15,187 nt of DNA from an uncultured Veillonella sp. (GCF_938010505.1 NZ_CALLVP010000128.1:1-15187); one strand, 5' to 3'; positions 1 through 7,498 are shown, counted from the first letter of the stretch. The notes: generated by a model not told the origin, from the sequence alone. A program made the numbers and translations.

Positions 1-119
1 AGTTTTACCGCTCCGATTTGAATGATTTCCCCTGTCAACGGCATTTTAGTGCGCTTCATAAAGCTAATGTCGTTGCTATAGGGTTGATTCCATTCTAAAT
101 CAAATACAATATAGTTCAT
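1..119 (-). CDS. DEDD-family 3'-5' exonuclease, N-terminal fragment (cut by window edge)
   Basis: Only the first 39 codons are present; the gene continues past position 1. The protein begins MNYIVFDLEWNQP, and the D-L-E in this segment fits the exo I motif (DxE) of RNase T/DnaQ-like exonucleases, in which the two acidic residues bind the catalytic metal ions. The later GEIIQIGAVKL segment matches the beta-strand that follows exo I in this family. The ATG lies 4 nt after the stop of the upstream glycosyltransferase gene, so it is probably the last visible member of the heptose operon. No good ribosome binding site precedes it, which suggests translational coupling. Firmicute relatives include KapD-like proteins, but the substrate (RNA or DNA) cannot be told from this fragment. 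Confidence 0.75.
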   Translation of the reverse strand, partial: MNYIVFDLEWNQPYSNDISFMKRTKMPLTGEIIQIGAVK

Positions 120-123
120 ATGT

Positions 124-1164
124 TTATTTCGATTCTAAAAGCAACGTTTCCGCAGCTTTAATAACCTGTTCTTCAGAAATTATAGATAATCCTTTATAAT
201 TTCCTTCTTTAATAATTTTCTTCATGCTTTTACCAATCTCATAAGAATCCATCGTTTCAAGAACGATAGCATGAGCTTGATAAGGTCCATAAAAGAATGG
301 ATTTGATGGCCCATAGAGTGCCACAATTGGCACACCTTGACTGATGCCTACATGCATCGGTCCAGAGTCATTAGTAATTAACAGATTACAACGGCTCATA
401 GCAGCTGCCAAAGGCCCTAACTGGAATTTTCCGGTAGCCACAATAGGCTTTGTTTCCATTTGTTCCACTACGGGCTGCACCATTTCAAGATCCATAGATC
501 CGCCAAAGAAAATCGTCTTATAACCTAAACGACCAAAGTAATCTGCTACATGAGCAAAACGTTCAGCAGGCCAGCGTTTCTCAGGAACGGCGCTACCAAT
601 ATTAAAACCAATGAGTATATCAGTATCAGTTAATCCATGTGTAGCGTAAAACTCTTGAGCCTGACGACGCCATTCTTCACAGGTTTCAATATGTAAACCA
701 AAGTTAGAAGTATCTGTTACACCTAATTGCTCTAGTACATTAATGTACATATCCGCGGCATGACGAGTTTTACGATCTAACCGCGTATACTTTGTCATGA
801 ATGGTCTAAATAAAAAATGGCTCATACCAGTTGTGATAGGTGCATGAATCTTCCATGCTAAATATGAAGTACGCTCATTAGGATGTAAATTAATGACAAT
901 ATCAGGTCTTCCCTTAGCATTAATTTCACGAGCAACTTCATTGAGACCTGAGATGCTATTATGGCGACCTTTTTTATCTACAACAATAAGTTCATCAATA
1001 TTTGGATTATATTGCATGACTTGTTGTAATTTTTCATCTATTACATACGTAATATGACTATGAGGAGCCGCTTTGCGAAGCACTTCTAAAAATGGAGTCG
1101 TTAATATAACATCTCCTAAATGCATTAAAAAGGTTACCACAATGCGCTTATAATCTAATTCCAT
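124..1164 (-). CDS. Glycosyltransferase family 9, LPS heptosyltransferase (WaaF/WaaQ type)
   Basis: This is a 346-residue GT-B fold glycosyltransferase of family 9, predicted to transfer heptose from ADP-heptose to the LPS inner core on the cytoplasmic face of the inner membrane. The N-terminal HLGDVILTTP segment carries the conserved Gly-Asp (Asp18) expected to be the catalytic base. The C-terminal half has the nucleotide-sugar site: an IGSAVPEKRWP segment (residues 189-199) and NDSGPMHVG (265-273) followed by a GPSNP loop. The 'GDVILTTP' wording resembles heptosyltransferase III (WaaQ/RfaQ) more than E. coli WaaF, but subclass cannot be fixed by eye. The ATG shares one base with the stop of waaC (TAATG), and AAAGGA lies just upstream. 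A role in adding the second or a branch heptose is inferred from pairing with a WaaC-like enzyme. Confidence 0.85.
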   Translation of the reverse strand: MELDYKRIVVTFLMHLGDVILTTPFLEVLRKAAPHSHITYVIDEKLQQVMQYNPNIDELIVVDKKGRHNSISGLNEVAREINAKGRPDIVINLHPNERTSYLAWKIHAPITTGMSHFLFRPFMTKYTRLDRKTRHAADMYINVLEQLGVTDTSNFGLHIETCEEWRRQAQEFYATHGLTDTDILIGFNIGSAVPEKRWPAERFAHVADYFGRLGYKTIFFGGSMDLEMVQPVVEQMETKPIVATGKFQLGPLAAAMSRCNLLITNDSGPMHVGISQGVPIVALYGPSNPFFYGPYQAHAIVLETMDSYEIGKSMKKIIKEGNYKGLSIISEEQVIKAAETLLLESK

Positions 1165-2183
1165 TATAGTTCCTTTCCAAGTACTTGTTCATACACTGAC
1201 CATACTGCGTCTACAGGAATTTGTGCCATACAGTCTGGATCATCTACTAGTGGTTGCTCAGGTGTAGCCTTAGATGTAGGTGAAATAATGAGATGTACAT
1301 GACTGCCACCATAAGGACCTGTACGTTTAGGAGATGTTGTGCCAAACATGGCAATCAAAGGACGCTTCAAGGCATTTGCAATATGCAATGGACCCGTATC
1401 GGCACTAATAAAAATTTGACAATGACGAATCAACTCAATGAGTTCAGGCATTGTTGTAGATCCCACTAAATTAATGAGATTATCATTCTTTACGTAGTTC
1501 TCAATAAAAGTACCCTTCTCTGCGTCATCAGGGGCACCGGCGACAACAACCTTTTTACCAGATTCGCATAGACGAATACAAAGTTCTCCAAAATTAAGAA
1601 GTGGCCACTCTTTAACAATCCAACGAGCACCAGGTACAACTACAACATATTCGTCATCTACACCATGAGATCTCAACTTATATTTTACGGATTTCTCGGC
1701 ATCAACATAAGCAGGCATGGGAAATTCAATTTCCTCCACCTCACCACCAAGGGCGCGTACGGTATCTAGATAGCGTTCAATAACATGGTCGTATTTATGC
1801 TCACCTACTAAGGCTTTATTAACTAAATTGCTTCCTTCGCGAAGCTCCCAGTAGCCATACTTTTCAGGAGAACCAGATAATAAAGATACAATAGCACTTT
1901 TAGCAATACATTGAAGATCCAAGGTCATATCAAAATGACGACTATGCAAATCTTTACACAATTGATATAAATAAGCAGGCTTTTTGAGTCGTTTTTTATC
2001 TATAATAATCACATCATCGACCCAAGGTGTACCAGGCAAGAGGCTAGCAAACTGCTCGTGAATGGCCCATGTAATACGAGCATTAGGCCAATTCTTGCGC
2101 ATAGCGTACAAGGTAGGCAATGCGTGAATTACATCGCCTAAGGAACTCATCTTGATGATGAGTATATTCTTGTAATCTTTCAT
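1164..2183 (-). CDS. waaC: LPS heptosyltransferase I (WaaC/RfaC-like, GT9)
   Basis: This 339-residue protein is predicted to add the first L-glycero-D-manno-heptose to Kdo-lipid A. It opens with IIKMSSLGDVIHALPTL (residues 9-25), close to the WaaC signature, with Asp17 at the catalytic-base position. A VVPGARWIVKEWP segment (182-194) supplies the conserved basic residues that bind the sugar nucleotide phosphates, and ADTGPLHIA (261-269) plus FGTTSP (280-285) form the family-9 nucleotide-binding signature. There is no signal peptide or transmembrane segment, as expected for a peripheral cytoplasmic enzyme. A GGAGG site lies 4 nt before the ATG. The gene follows gmhB after 39 bp and overlaps the next glycosyltransferase by one base. 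I am confident of the family and fairly confident of the WaaC assignment; acceptor specificity is inferred. Confidence 0.87.
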   Translation of the reverse strand: MKDYKNILIIKMSSLGDVIHALPTLYAMRKNWPNARITWAIHEQFASLLPGTPWVDDVIIIDKKRLKKPAYLYQLCKDLHSRHFDMTLDLQCIAKSAIVSLLSGSPEKYGYWELREGSNLVNKALVGEHKYDHVIERYLDTVRALGGEVEEIEFPMPAYVDAEKSVKYKLRSHGVDDEYVVVVPGARWIVKEWPLLNFGELCIRLCESGKKVVVAGAPDDAEKGTFIENYVKNDNLINLVGSTTMPELIELIRHCQIFISADTGPLHIANALKRPLIAMFGTTSPKRTGPYGGSHVHLIISPTSKATPEQPLVDDPDCMAQIPVDAVWSVYEQVLGKEL

Positions 2184-2222
2184 ATAGCCTCCACACCCAA
2201 ATACAACAACTCAATACACACA

Positions 2223-2717
2223 CTAAATTATTGTTTTAATAAAATCTAATAAATTTGTACCTGTAAATAGGTAACCTTTAACCCCAGCGGCTTCAGCAGC
2301 GTCAACATCACGCTGACTATCACCTATAAGGAAACTCTCTGCAGGATTTACATCATAATCCTTAATAGCTTGGTTAATCATGCCAGGTTTAGGTTTTCTA
2401 CATTCACACTCTACCGCGTATAATGGAACAGATCCTTCTTTATGATGAGGGCAGTAATAGAAATGTAAAATCGGTGCCCCACTGCGGTCTAGTTCATGAG
2501 CCATATGGTCATGTAAAATTTGAACATCAGACTCTTTATAGTAACCGCGAGCCACACCACTCTGATTTGTCACTACAATGAGATCATATCCCTTGCTATA
2601 CGCATAAGCTAAGGCCTCTTTTGCACCGTCTACCCACTCTAAATCGCTGACTTTATATAGATAGTTAACATCTTTATTAATAACGCCATCGCGATCTAAA
2701 AATAATACCTTGCGCAT
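2223..2717 (-). CDS. gmhB: D-glycero-beta-D-manno-heptose 1,7-bisphosphate 7-phosphatase
   Basis: GmhB is a cytoplasmic HAD-superfamily phosphatase that removes the 7-phosphate from heptose 1,7-bisphosphate, giving the heptose 1-phosphate that HldE adenylylates. The 164-residue length is usual for the histidinol-phosphatase-like HAD subgroup. The FLDRDGVIN motif supplies nucleophile Asp8 and general acid Asp10, VTNQSG (49-54) is HAD motif II, a RKPKPG stretch (107-112) carries motif III, and GDSQRD (132-137) is motif IV. Cys89, His91, Cys104 and Cys106 form the C-x-H...C-x-C structural zinc site typical of GmhB. The start overlaps the hldD stop by one base (TAATG) and has only a weak upstream AAGGG, so translation is probably coupled to hldD. 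Preference for the beta anomer is assumed from the LPS context. Confidence 0.93.
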   Translation of the reverse strand: MRKVLFLDRDGVINKDVNYLYKVSDLEWVDGAKEALAYAYSKGYDLIVVTNQSGVARGYYKESDVQILHDHMAHELDRSGAPILHFYYCPHHKEGSVPLYAVECECRKPKPGMINQAIKDYDVNPAESFLIGDSQRDVDAAEAAGVKGYLFTGTNLLDFIKTII

Positions 2718-3682
2718 TAGCGTAAATACCCTTCGTTATTATCTAATAGTTCACAGTATTCTTTAACGGCATCTTCCATTTTATGGAACCCTTTATCATA
2801 GCCAGCTGCTAACAATTTAGTAGTATCAGCCTCTGTAAAGCTTTGATATTTGCCTTTTAACACCTCTGGGAATGGCACATATTCAATTTTGCCTTGACCA
2901 TTGTAGTCAATTACAGCTTGCATGAATTGGTTAAAGCTATGAGCATTACCTGTACCACAGTTGAAAGTACCAGAGATTTCAGGGTGCTCCCAAAAATAAA
3001 AGTTTACATTAACTACGTCTTTTACATAGATAAAGTCACGTGTTTGACCACCATCTTCGTAGCCATCCGTACCTTCAAAGAGGTTAATGATACCTGTTTC
3101 TTTATTTTTGTAGAACATTTGGCGTACTAAAGAAGCCATTTTATCTTTATGAGCTTCATTTGGACCATATACGTTAAAGTAACGCAAACCTACAACTTGT
3201 GCAGTATATTCACCTTCATATTTGCGTACATAACGGTCGAATAACAGCTTAGAATACGCATATGGATTAAGTGCTTCTTCAGCTTCAGGCTTTTCTACGA
3301 AACCATTTGTACCATTACCATATGTAGATGCAGAGGATGCATAGATGAATGGAATGCGGCGGTCTTGGCAATAATGGAATAGATTTTTAGAACCTTCATA
3401 GTTGTTCTTCATCATATATTTGCCATTATATTCCATCGTATCTGCACAAGCACCCTCGTGGAATACGACTTCAATCGGGCCTACATCGAATGTACCATCA
3501 GCAATAGCACAATCAAAATCATCACAATCGATGTAATCTAGAAATTCTAGATTTTGAATATTGCGAATCTTACGACCATCTGTAAGATCATCTACGATCA
3601 AAATATCAGTACGACCTCTGTCGTTAAGTGCTTTCACAATATTACTGCCAATAAAACCAGCACCACCTGTTACGATAATCAT
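2717..3682 (-). CDS. hldD: ADP-L-glycero-D-manno-heptose 6-epimerase
   Basis: HldD (RfaD/WaaD) converts ADP-D-glycero-D-manno-heptose to the L,D epimer used by heptosyltransferases. The 321-residue protein is an extended short-chain dehydrogenase/reductase. It has the N-terminal Rossmann motif TGGAGFIG (G6-x-x-G9-x-x-G12), an acidic pair after beta-2 (Asp31-Asp32), the ASSASTYG segment (115-122), and the catalytic pair Tyr141-x-x-x-Lys145. The ENxxGxxNL-like helix (NNYEGSKNL, 93-101) and the LRYFNVYGP segment (166-174) are also typical of sugar-nucleotide epimerases. Its ATG overlaps the hldE stop in an ATGA arrangement, and its AGGAGGG ribosome binding site lies inside the last hldE codons. 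Length and motifs fit the family closely. Confidence 0.94.
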   Translation of the reverse strand: MIIVTGGAGFIGSNIVKALNDRGRTDILIVDDLTDGRKIRNIQNLEFLDYIDCDDFDCAIADGTFDVGPIEVVFHEGACADTMEYNGKYMMKNNYEGSKNLFHYCQDRRIPFIYASSASTYGNGTNGFVEKPEAEEALNPYAYSKLLFDRYVRKYEGEYTAQVVGLRYFNVYGPNEAHKDKMASLVRQMFYKNKETGIINLFEGTDGYEDGGQTRDFIYVKDVVNVNFYFWEHPEISGTFNCGTGNAHSFNQFMQAVIDYNGQGKIEYVPFPEVLKGKYQSFTEADTTKLLAAGYDKGFHKMEDAVKEYCELLDNNEGYLR

Positions 3683-5157
3683 AATTTGCCCTCCTTAGCC
3701 ATAGTAGCTATTTTCCCTACAATATCTGATGTAGAATAGCCTTCTTTAAACGAAAGAACCTCTACATTGTCAACGGACTCCCGTCCGATAATATCTTCGA
3801 TTTTATAATCTCCGCCCTTAACGAGAGTGTTAGGACGTAAATATGCTAATAGTTCAGCTGGTGTATCTTCTTCAAATAACACAACCCCATCGATGCATCG
3901 CAACGCACTCAACAAGGCCGCTCTATCCTCTTCACTTACAATTGGTCGCGTTTCCCCTTTTAAGCGTCTAACCGATGTATCAGAGTTCAACCCAATGATA
4001 AGGTGGTCACCTAACTGTGCCGCTTCTTGTAAATACGTGATATGTCCGCGGTGAAGAATGTCAAAACAACCATTTGTGAACACTACTGTCTCACCTTTGC
4101 TTTGCCATTGTGAAACGAGTTCTTTCATTTCTTCCTTTGTATATAATGGTTTAGATTGAATACTATGTTTATAGGAATGCCATAAGTCTAATAGCTCAGA
4201 ACGATGAATTGGATACGTACCAACCTTAGATACTACGATACCCGCTGCACCATTGGCGATATGCAAAGCTAAACGCATCGATAAACCACTTGCGAGACAG
4301 GTCATCATCATGGATACAACGGTATCTCCTGCACCACTCACATCGAATACCTCTTGTTGAGTAGCAGGATTATGCCATGTACGACCATCCTTTGCAATAA
4401 CCGTAATCCCTTTTGCAGAGCGCGTAGCTACAATATAATCTAAATCTACAGTAGCGAGTACAGACTTAGCAGCCTCTACGATGGTAGCATCATCATTTTC
4501 TAATTTACGGCCTACACATTCACCGAGTTCTTTTACATTCGGTGTAATACATGTAGCACCATTATATTTAGACCAGTCTGCACCTTTAGGATCTACGATT
4601 GTTTGCACACCATATTCCTTAGCCAAACTAAAGATTATCTTCAATAAGGTAGGTGTACAAACGCCTTTGCCATAGTCAGATATGACAATACCATCGATAC
4701 CAACTTTACATAGATTTTCGAGCCAACTAGATAGTTGTTGCTCTTCTTGGTACGTCAGATCTGTAATCGTTTCAAAATCAAGACGCATCATTTGCTGACG
4801 ATCACCTAAGATGCGCATCTTAGTAATAGTAGAGCGGTCATCACTAGTGATTAAACCAGTCGTATCGATTTTATCAGTATCAAGTAAATGTTGTAATAAA
4901 CGGCCATGGTCATCATTACCTGCTAATGCACCAAGATACACCTTACAGTCTAAATTAGACAAATTAGATGCAACATTACCAGCTCCACCAAGGACCTCTT
5001 TCATCTTGGACACGCGGTTTACAGGAACCGGTGCTTCTGGAGAAATACGACTTACATCACCAAAAACATAACGATCTACCATTACATCACCTACAACGGC
5101 AATCTTTAAGTTCGGTAGTTGTTTTGTTAAAAATTGATTAATGGTAGTATTTATCAT
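3679..5157 (-). CDS. hldE: Bifunctional heptose 7-phosphate kinase / heptose 1-phosphate adenylyltransferase
   Basis: HldE (RfaE) carries two steps of ADP-heptose synthesis on one chain. Residues about 1-325 are a ribokinase/PfkB-type kinase that phosphorylates heptose 7-phosphate at C1; the segment VVGDVMVDRY, a GGAGNVA loop and the anion-hole motif GAGD (275-278, catalytic Asp278) are visible. Residues about 355-492 are the adenylyltransferase, with TNGCFDILHRGH carrying the HxGH nucleotide-binding motif (369-372) and a GGDY segment near residue 450. I chose the ATG at 5157, giving 492 residues, over the in-frame ATG at 5187. The sequence AGGTGG sits just before 5157, and family members start only a short way before the first kinase strand, while the ten extra residues look like leader sequence. 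The stop overlaps hldD by 4 bp (ATGA). Both domains look intact. Confidence 0.94.
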   Translation of the reverse strand: MINTTINQFLTKQLPNLKIAVVGDVMVDRYVFGDVSRISPEAPVPVNRVSKMKEVLGGAGNVASNLSNLDCKVYLGALAGNDDHGRLLQHLLDTDKIDTTGLITSDDRSTITKMRILGDRQQMMRLDFETITDLTYQEEQQLSSWLENLCKVGIDGIVISDYGKGVCTPTLLKIIFSLAKEYGVQTIVDPKGADWSKYNGATCITPNVKELGECVGRKLENDDATIVEAAKSVLATVDLDYIVATRSAKGITVIAKDGRTWHNPATQQEVFDVSGAGDTVVSMMMTCLASGLSMRLALHIANGAAGIVVSKVGTYPIHRSELLDLWHSYKHSIQSKPLYTKEEMKELVSQWQSKGETVVFTNGCFDILHRGHITYLQEAAQLGDHLIIGLNSDTSVRRLKGETRPIVSEEDRAALLSALRCIDGVVLFEEDTPAELLAYLRPNTLVKGGDYKIEDIIGRESVDNVEVLSFKEGYSTSDIVGKIATMAKEGKL

Positions 5158-5160
5158 AAT

Positions 5161-5166
5161 CCACCT
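5161..5166 (-). promoter_or_regulatory. Ribosome binding site that decides the hldE start
   Basis: On the minus strand this reads AGGTGG and lies 3 nt before the ATG at 5157. An AAGGA lies a little further upstream. The alternative ATG at 5187 is preceded only by a weak AAGAAG, so the downstream start is preferred. The spacing is short, which leaves some doubt. Confidence 0.55.
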
Positions 5167-5251
5167 ATTCCTTACCCAAATATACATGTCTTCTTATTTA
5201 TAATAAACCTTTGTTTGAAATAGCATGTACCTATATCTAATAACCTAGTGG

Positions 5252-5821
5252 TTAGTAATCTTCTTCAATGATTTCACACATAATGTGGCCAGCTAAGATA
5301 TGCATTTCTTGAATGCGCGCCGTCACATTGCTAGGAATCGCCAATGTAATATCACATAGTTCAGCTAATTTGCCACCACCTTCACCGGTGAAAGCAATGG
5401 TATGCATACCAATAGAGCGAGCCATTTCAACCGCTTTCACAACATTCTTGGAATTCCCAGAGGTGGAAATACCGATAAGAACATCACCTATACGGCCTAA
5501 GCCCTCCACTTGACGAGCAAAAACAGCATCAAAATCATAATCATTGGCAATAGCTGTTAAAGCGGATGTATCTGTCGTTAATGCAACAGCCGCAAAAGAA
5601 CGGCGTTCTTTTTTGAAACGACCAATTAATTCTGCCGCTAAATGTTGAGAGTCCGCAGCAGAACCACCATTACCACAGAATAAAATTTTATTACCATTAT
5701 CGATCGCTGTCTTACAGCGATATCCGATTTCTTGAATGGTATCCATATGTTCCATCGTCTTACCAAACACTTCGAGATGCTCAGTAAAACGATCAGCAAT
5801 GATTGGATTTAAATCAGTCAT
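5252..5821 (-). CDS. gmhA: Sedoheptulose 7-phosphate isomerase (phosphoheptose isomerase)
   Basis: GmhA starts the heptose pathway by isomerising sedoheptulose 7-phosphate to D-glycero-D-manno-heptose 7-phosphate in the cytoplasm. It is a 189-residue single SIS-domain protein that works as a tetramer in known cases. The FCGNGGSAADSQHLAAEL segment (48-65) holds the phosphate-binding loop and the His60/Glu64 pair; ISTSGNS (118-124) is the second SIS loop; and QEMHILAGH (171-179) supplies Gln171 and His179, matching the zinc and catalytic residues of E. coli GmhA (about one residue offset). A strong AAAGGAG precedes the ATG, which shares one base with the dipeptidase stop (TAATG). A 94-bp gap separates it from hldE; I see no convincing promoter or terminator there. 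Confidence 0.95.
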   Translation of the reverse strand: MTDLNPIIADRFTEHLEVFGKTMEHMDTIQEIGYRCKTAIDNGNKILFCGNGGSAADSQHLAAELIGRFKKERRSFAAVALTTDTSALTAIANDYDFDAVFARQVEGLGRIGDVLIGISTSGNSKNVVKAVEMARSIGMHTIAFTGEGGGKLAELCDITLAIPSNVTARIQEMHILAGHIMCEIIEEDY

Positions 5822-6747
5822 TATAAAATCTCCTTTAGTAGTCTATCTGCATTTTTCCAGAACAACTTTTCACACTGTTCCACAGATAAGCCTGCCTCTC
5901 TAAATGCATCATAGAGACGACTTATTTGAGACATATCTGCAATCTCTGTATCTGGTGGAATCCCATCAAAATCAGTTCCCAACGCCACTACCTCTTCACC
6001 GCCCTTGTCGATGAGATATAGACCGTGCTTTACAATATCTTCAATGCGACTAATTGGCGATGTGCCGAGAAAATTCTGTGCAAAATTAAGTCCTATAATA
6101 CCGCCCTTATTAGCGATAAGTCTAATAAGATGATCCGGCAAATTTCGCGTATGAGCCCTAACTTCCCGTGCATTTGAATGGGATGCTATAAAAGGAACAT
6201 CTAGAATATCTCCTAGTTGCTCTGTACCAGCATCATTGAGATGTGAGCAATCAACAATCATCTTTAAATCTTGCATAGCCTCAACGAATTCAACACCTTT
6301 AGATGTTAATCGTTTATGCTGCTCACCACAATGTGGCTCACCAAGTTCATTAGGATAATTCCATGTAAGTGTTATGAGTCTAATCCCGTCTTGGTAAGCT
6401 TGTTTAAGTTTATTCAAATCGCCGCCTAGTACGCCACCTTCCTCAATAGACATGAGCGCCCCAATCTTACCAGACTCATATACAGACTCTATATCTTGAT
6501 AAGAGAGCACATGTTGTATGTGCTCTCCATAGTGATGAATTTGTGATGTACACAAATTGCGCATCTCTTCATAGCGGCCATAAGGGGCATTCGTTTCACC
6601 AATATTAATAAAGAGCGCAAAGTCTTGTATCTTGCTATGAGCCTTTTGTAATTTTTCTATATCTATTTTCCAAGTATTACGATATAAATCACCACTATCA
6701 GGATGATCTAGCAGTTGCATCATCGTATCGCAATGTAAATCTATCAT
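5821..6747 (-). CDS. Membrane-dipeptidase family (M19) metallodipeptidase, cytosolic form
   Basis: This 308-residue protein belongs to peptidase family M19 (renal/membrane dipeptidase, amidohydrolase fold), zinc enzymes that cleave dipeptides and often accept a D-residue at the C-terminal position. The expected metal ligands are visible: His5 and Asp7 in DLHCDT, Glu102 or Glu103 in SIEEGG, His169 in DCSHL and His190 in ASHSNAREV. A GTDFDG motif (258-262 region) carries the aspartate near the active site. There is no signal peptide or lipobox, so it should be cytoplasmic despite the family name. GAGG lies 4 nt before the ATG. It sits 60 bp after nrdR and overlaps gmhA by one base, so it is probably co-expressed with LPS genes. 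A role in recycling D-amino-acid dipeptides from cell wall is possible but only inferred. Confidence 0.88.
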   Translation of the reverse strand: MIDLHCDTMMQLLDHPDSGDLYRNTWKIDIEKLQKAHSKIQDFALFINIGETNAPYGRYEEMRNLCTSQIHHYGEHIQHVLSYQDIESVYESGKIGALMSIEEGGVLGGDLNKLKQAYQDGIRLITLTWNYPNELGEPHCGEQHKRLTSKGVEFVEAMQDLKMIVDCSHLNDAGTEQLGDILDVPFIASHSNAREVRAHTRNLPDHLIRLIANKGGIIGLNFAQNFLGTSPISRIEDIVKHGLYLIDKGGEEVVALGTDFDGIPPDTEIADMSQISRLYDAFREAGLSVEQCEKLFWKNADRLLKEIL

Positions 6748-6807
6748 AAAGCCTCACACATCGCTAATTTCAAAACCATGTATAACCAATCAGTAATACA
6801 AAATCCA

Positions 6808-7299
6808 TTATTCTTCTACGACAGGTTTGCGTTTCGGCTTTTTAGCATCTAACTTCTTCAGAGCCTTTAACTCTTCCATAAAGCTATCAATATTATCAAA
6901 CTTACGATATACGCTGGCAAAACGAACATATGCAACTTGGTCAATATCTTTCAATTGTTGTAATACAAGTTCACCAATGCGATCAGTGGTGACCTCTTGA
7001 TTAATTTCATTTCGAATATCGCGCTCTACATCATTAACTACTTGTTCCATCACGGACATAGGAACTGTACGTTTGTCACAAGAGCGCAATAGACCATTCA
7101 ATAATTTACCTCGGTCAAATAATTCACGTCGTCCATTTTTCTTCAATACCATAAGAGGTACTTCTTCTATAATCTCATAGGTAGTAAAGCGACGGCCACA
7201 ATTGATACATTCACGGCGACGGCGAATACTATTACCTTCATCAGTCGTTCTAGAGTCTGTCACCTTCGTGTCTGTGTGTTGGCAATAAGGACATCTCAT
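6808..7299 (-). CDS. nrdR: Transcriptional repressor NrdR (ribonucleotide reductase regulator)
   Basis: NrdR represses ribonucleotide reductase genes by binding paired NrdR boxes when its ATP-cone holds the right mix of ATP and dATP. The 163-residue protein has the full family layout: an N-terminal zinc ribbon with CPYC (Cys3, Cys6) and CINC (Cys31, Cys34), an arginine-rich stretch (RRRR, 26-29) that contacts DNA, and an ATP-cone from about residue 49 to 139 beginning VLKKNGRRELFDRGKL. The lysine-rich C-terminal tail (from about 148) is a common, variable extension. The ATG follows AAAGGAG at 10 nt spacing. It is the first gene after the pyc terminator and likely heads the dipeptidase-heptose operon. 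No ribonucleotide reductase gene lies in this window. Confidence 0.95.
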   Translation of the reverse strand: MRCPYCQHTDTKVTDSRTTDEGNSIRRRRECINCGRRFTTYEIIEEVPLMVLKKNGRRELFDRGKLLNGLLRSCDKRTVPMSVMEQVVNDVERDIRNEINQEVTTDRIGELVLQQLKDIDQVAYVRFASVYRKFDNIDSFMEELKALKKLDAKKPKRKPVVEE

Positions 7300-7361
7300 C
7301 TGGTTACTACTCCTTTTCTACTAATCAATCTGAAATAGCGCATAATACGCCTATTTTCTCT

Positions 7362-7390
7362 ATTATATATAGTACCATGAAACCCTTGAA
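7362..7390 (-). promoter_or_regulatory. Candidate sigma-A-type promoter for nrdR and the heptose operon
   Basis: On the minus strand a perfect TATAAT (7362-7367) is preceded at 17 bp by TTCAAG (7385-7390), a weak -35. Transcription would start near 7355 and leave a leader of about 55 nt before nrdR. The -35 lies just downstream of the pyc terminator hairpin. The region is AT-rich, so a chance -10 match is possible. Confidence 0.45.
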
Positions 7391-7396
7391 AATACA

Positions 7397-7426
7397 AAGA
7401 ATCCCTAGGATTTCCTAGGGATTCTT
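7397..7426 (-). terminator. Rho-independent terminator after pyc
   Basis: A perfect 13-bp stem (7397-7409 with 7414-7426) encloses a 4-nt loop. On the minus strand the stem is followed by the T-rich stretch TGTATTTTC. It lies about 70 nt past the pyc stop. The plus-strand flank has a less direct T-tract and no plus-strand gene ends here, so I assign it to pyc. Confidence 0.75.
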
Positions 7427-7498
7427 CCATTATTCTTCAATTTTTCATTTTATGAAATACTTTAGAAATAATATTTTTAATTCTAAGCGCTTTTCAGC

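Noticed and set aside
5158..5251. Internal promoter or attenuator between gmhA and hldE
   Set aside because: A TATAAA is present on the minus strand, but no -35 at suitable spacing and no hairpin could be found.
7443..7457. Small inverted repeat TTTCAT/ATGAAA just past pyc
   Set aside because: Only 6 bp, AT-rich, with a much better terminator hairpin about 20 bp further on.
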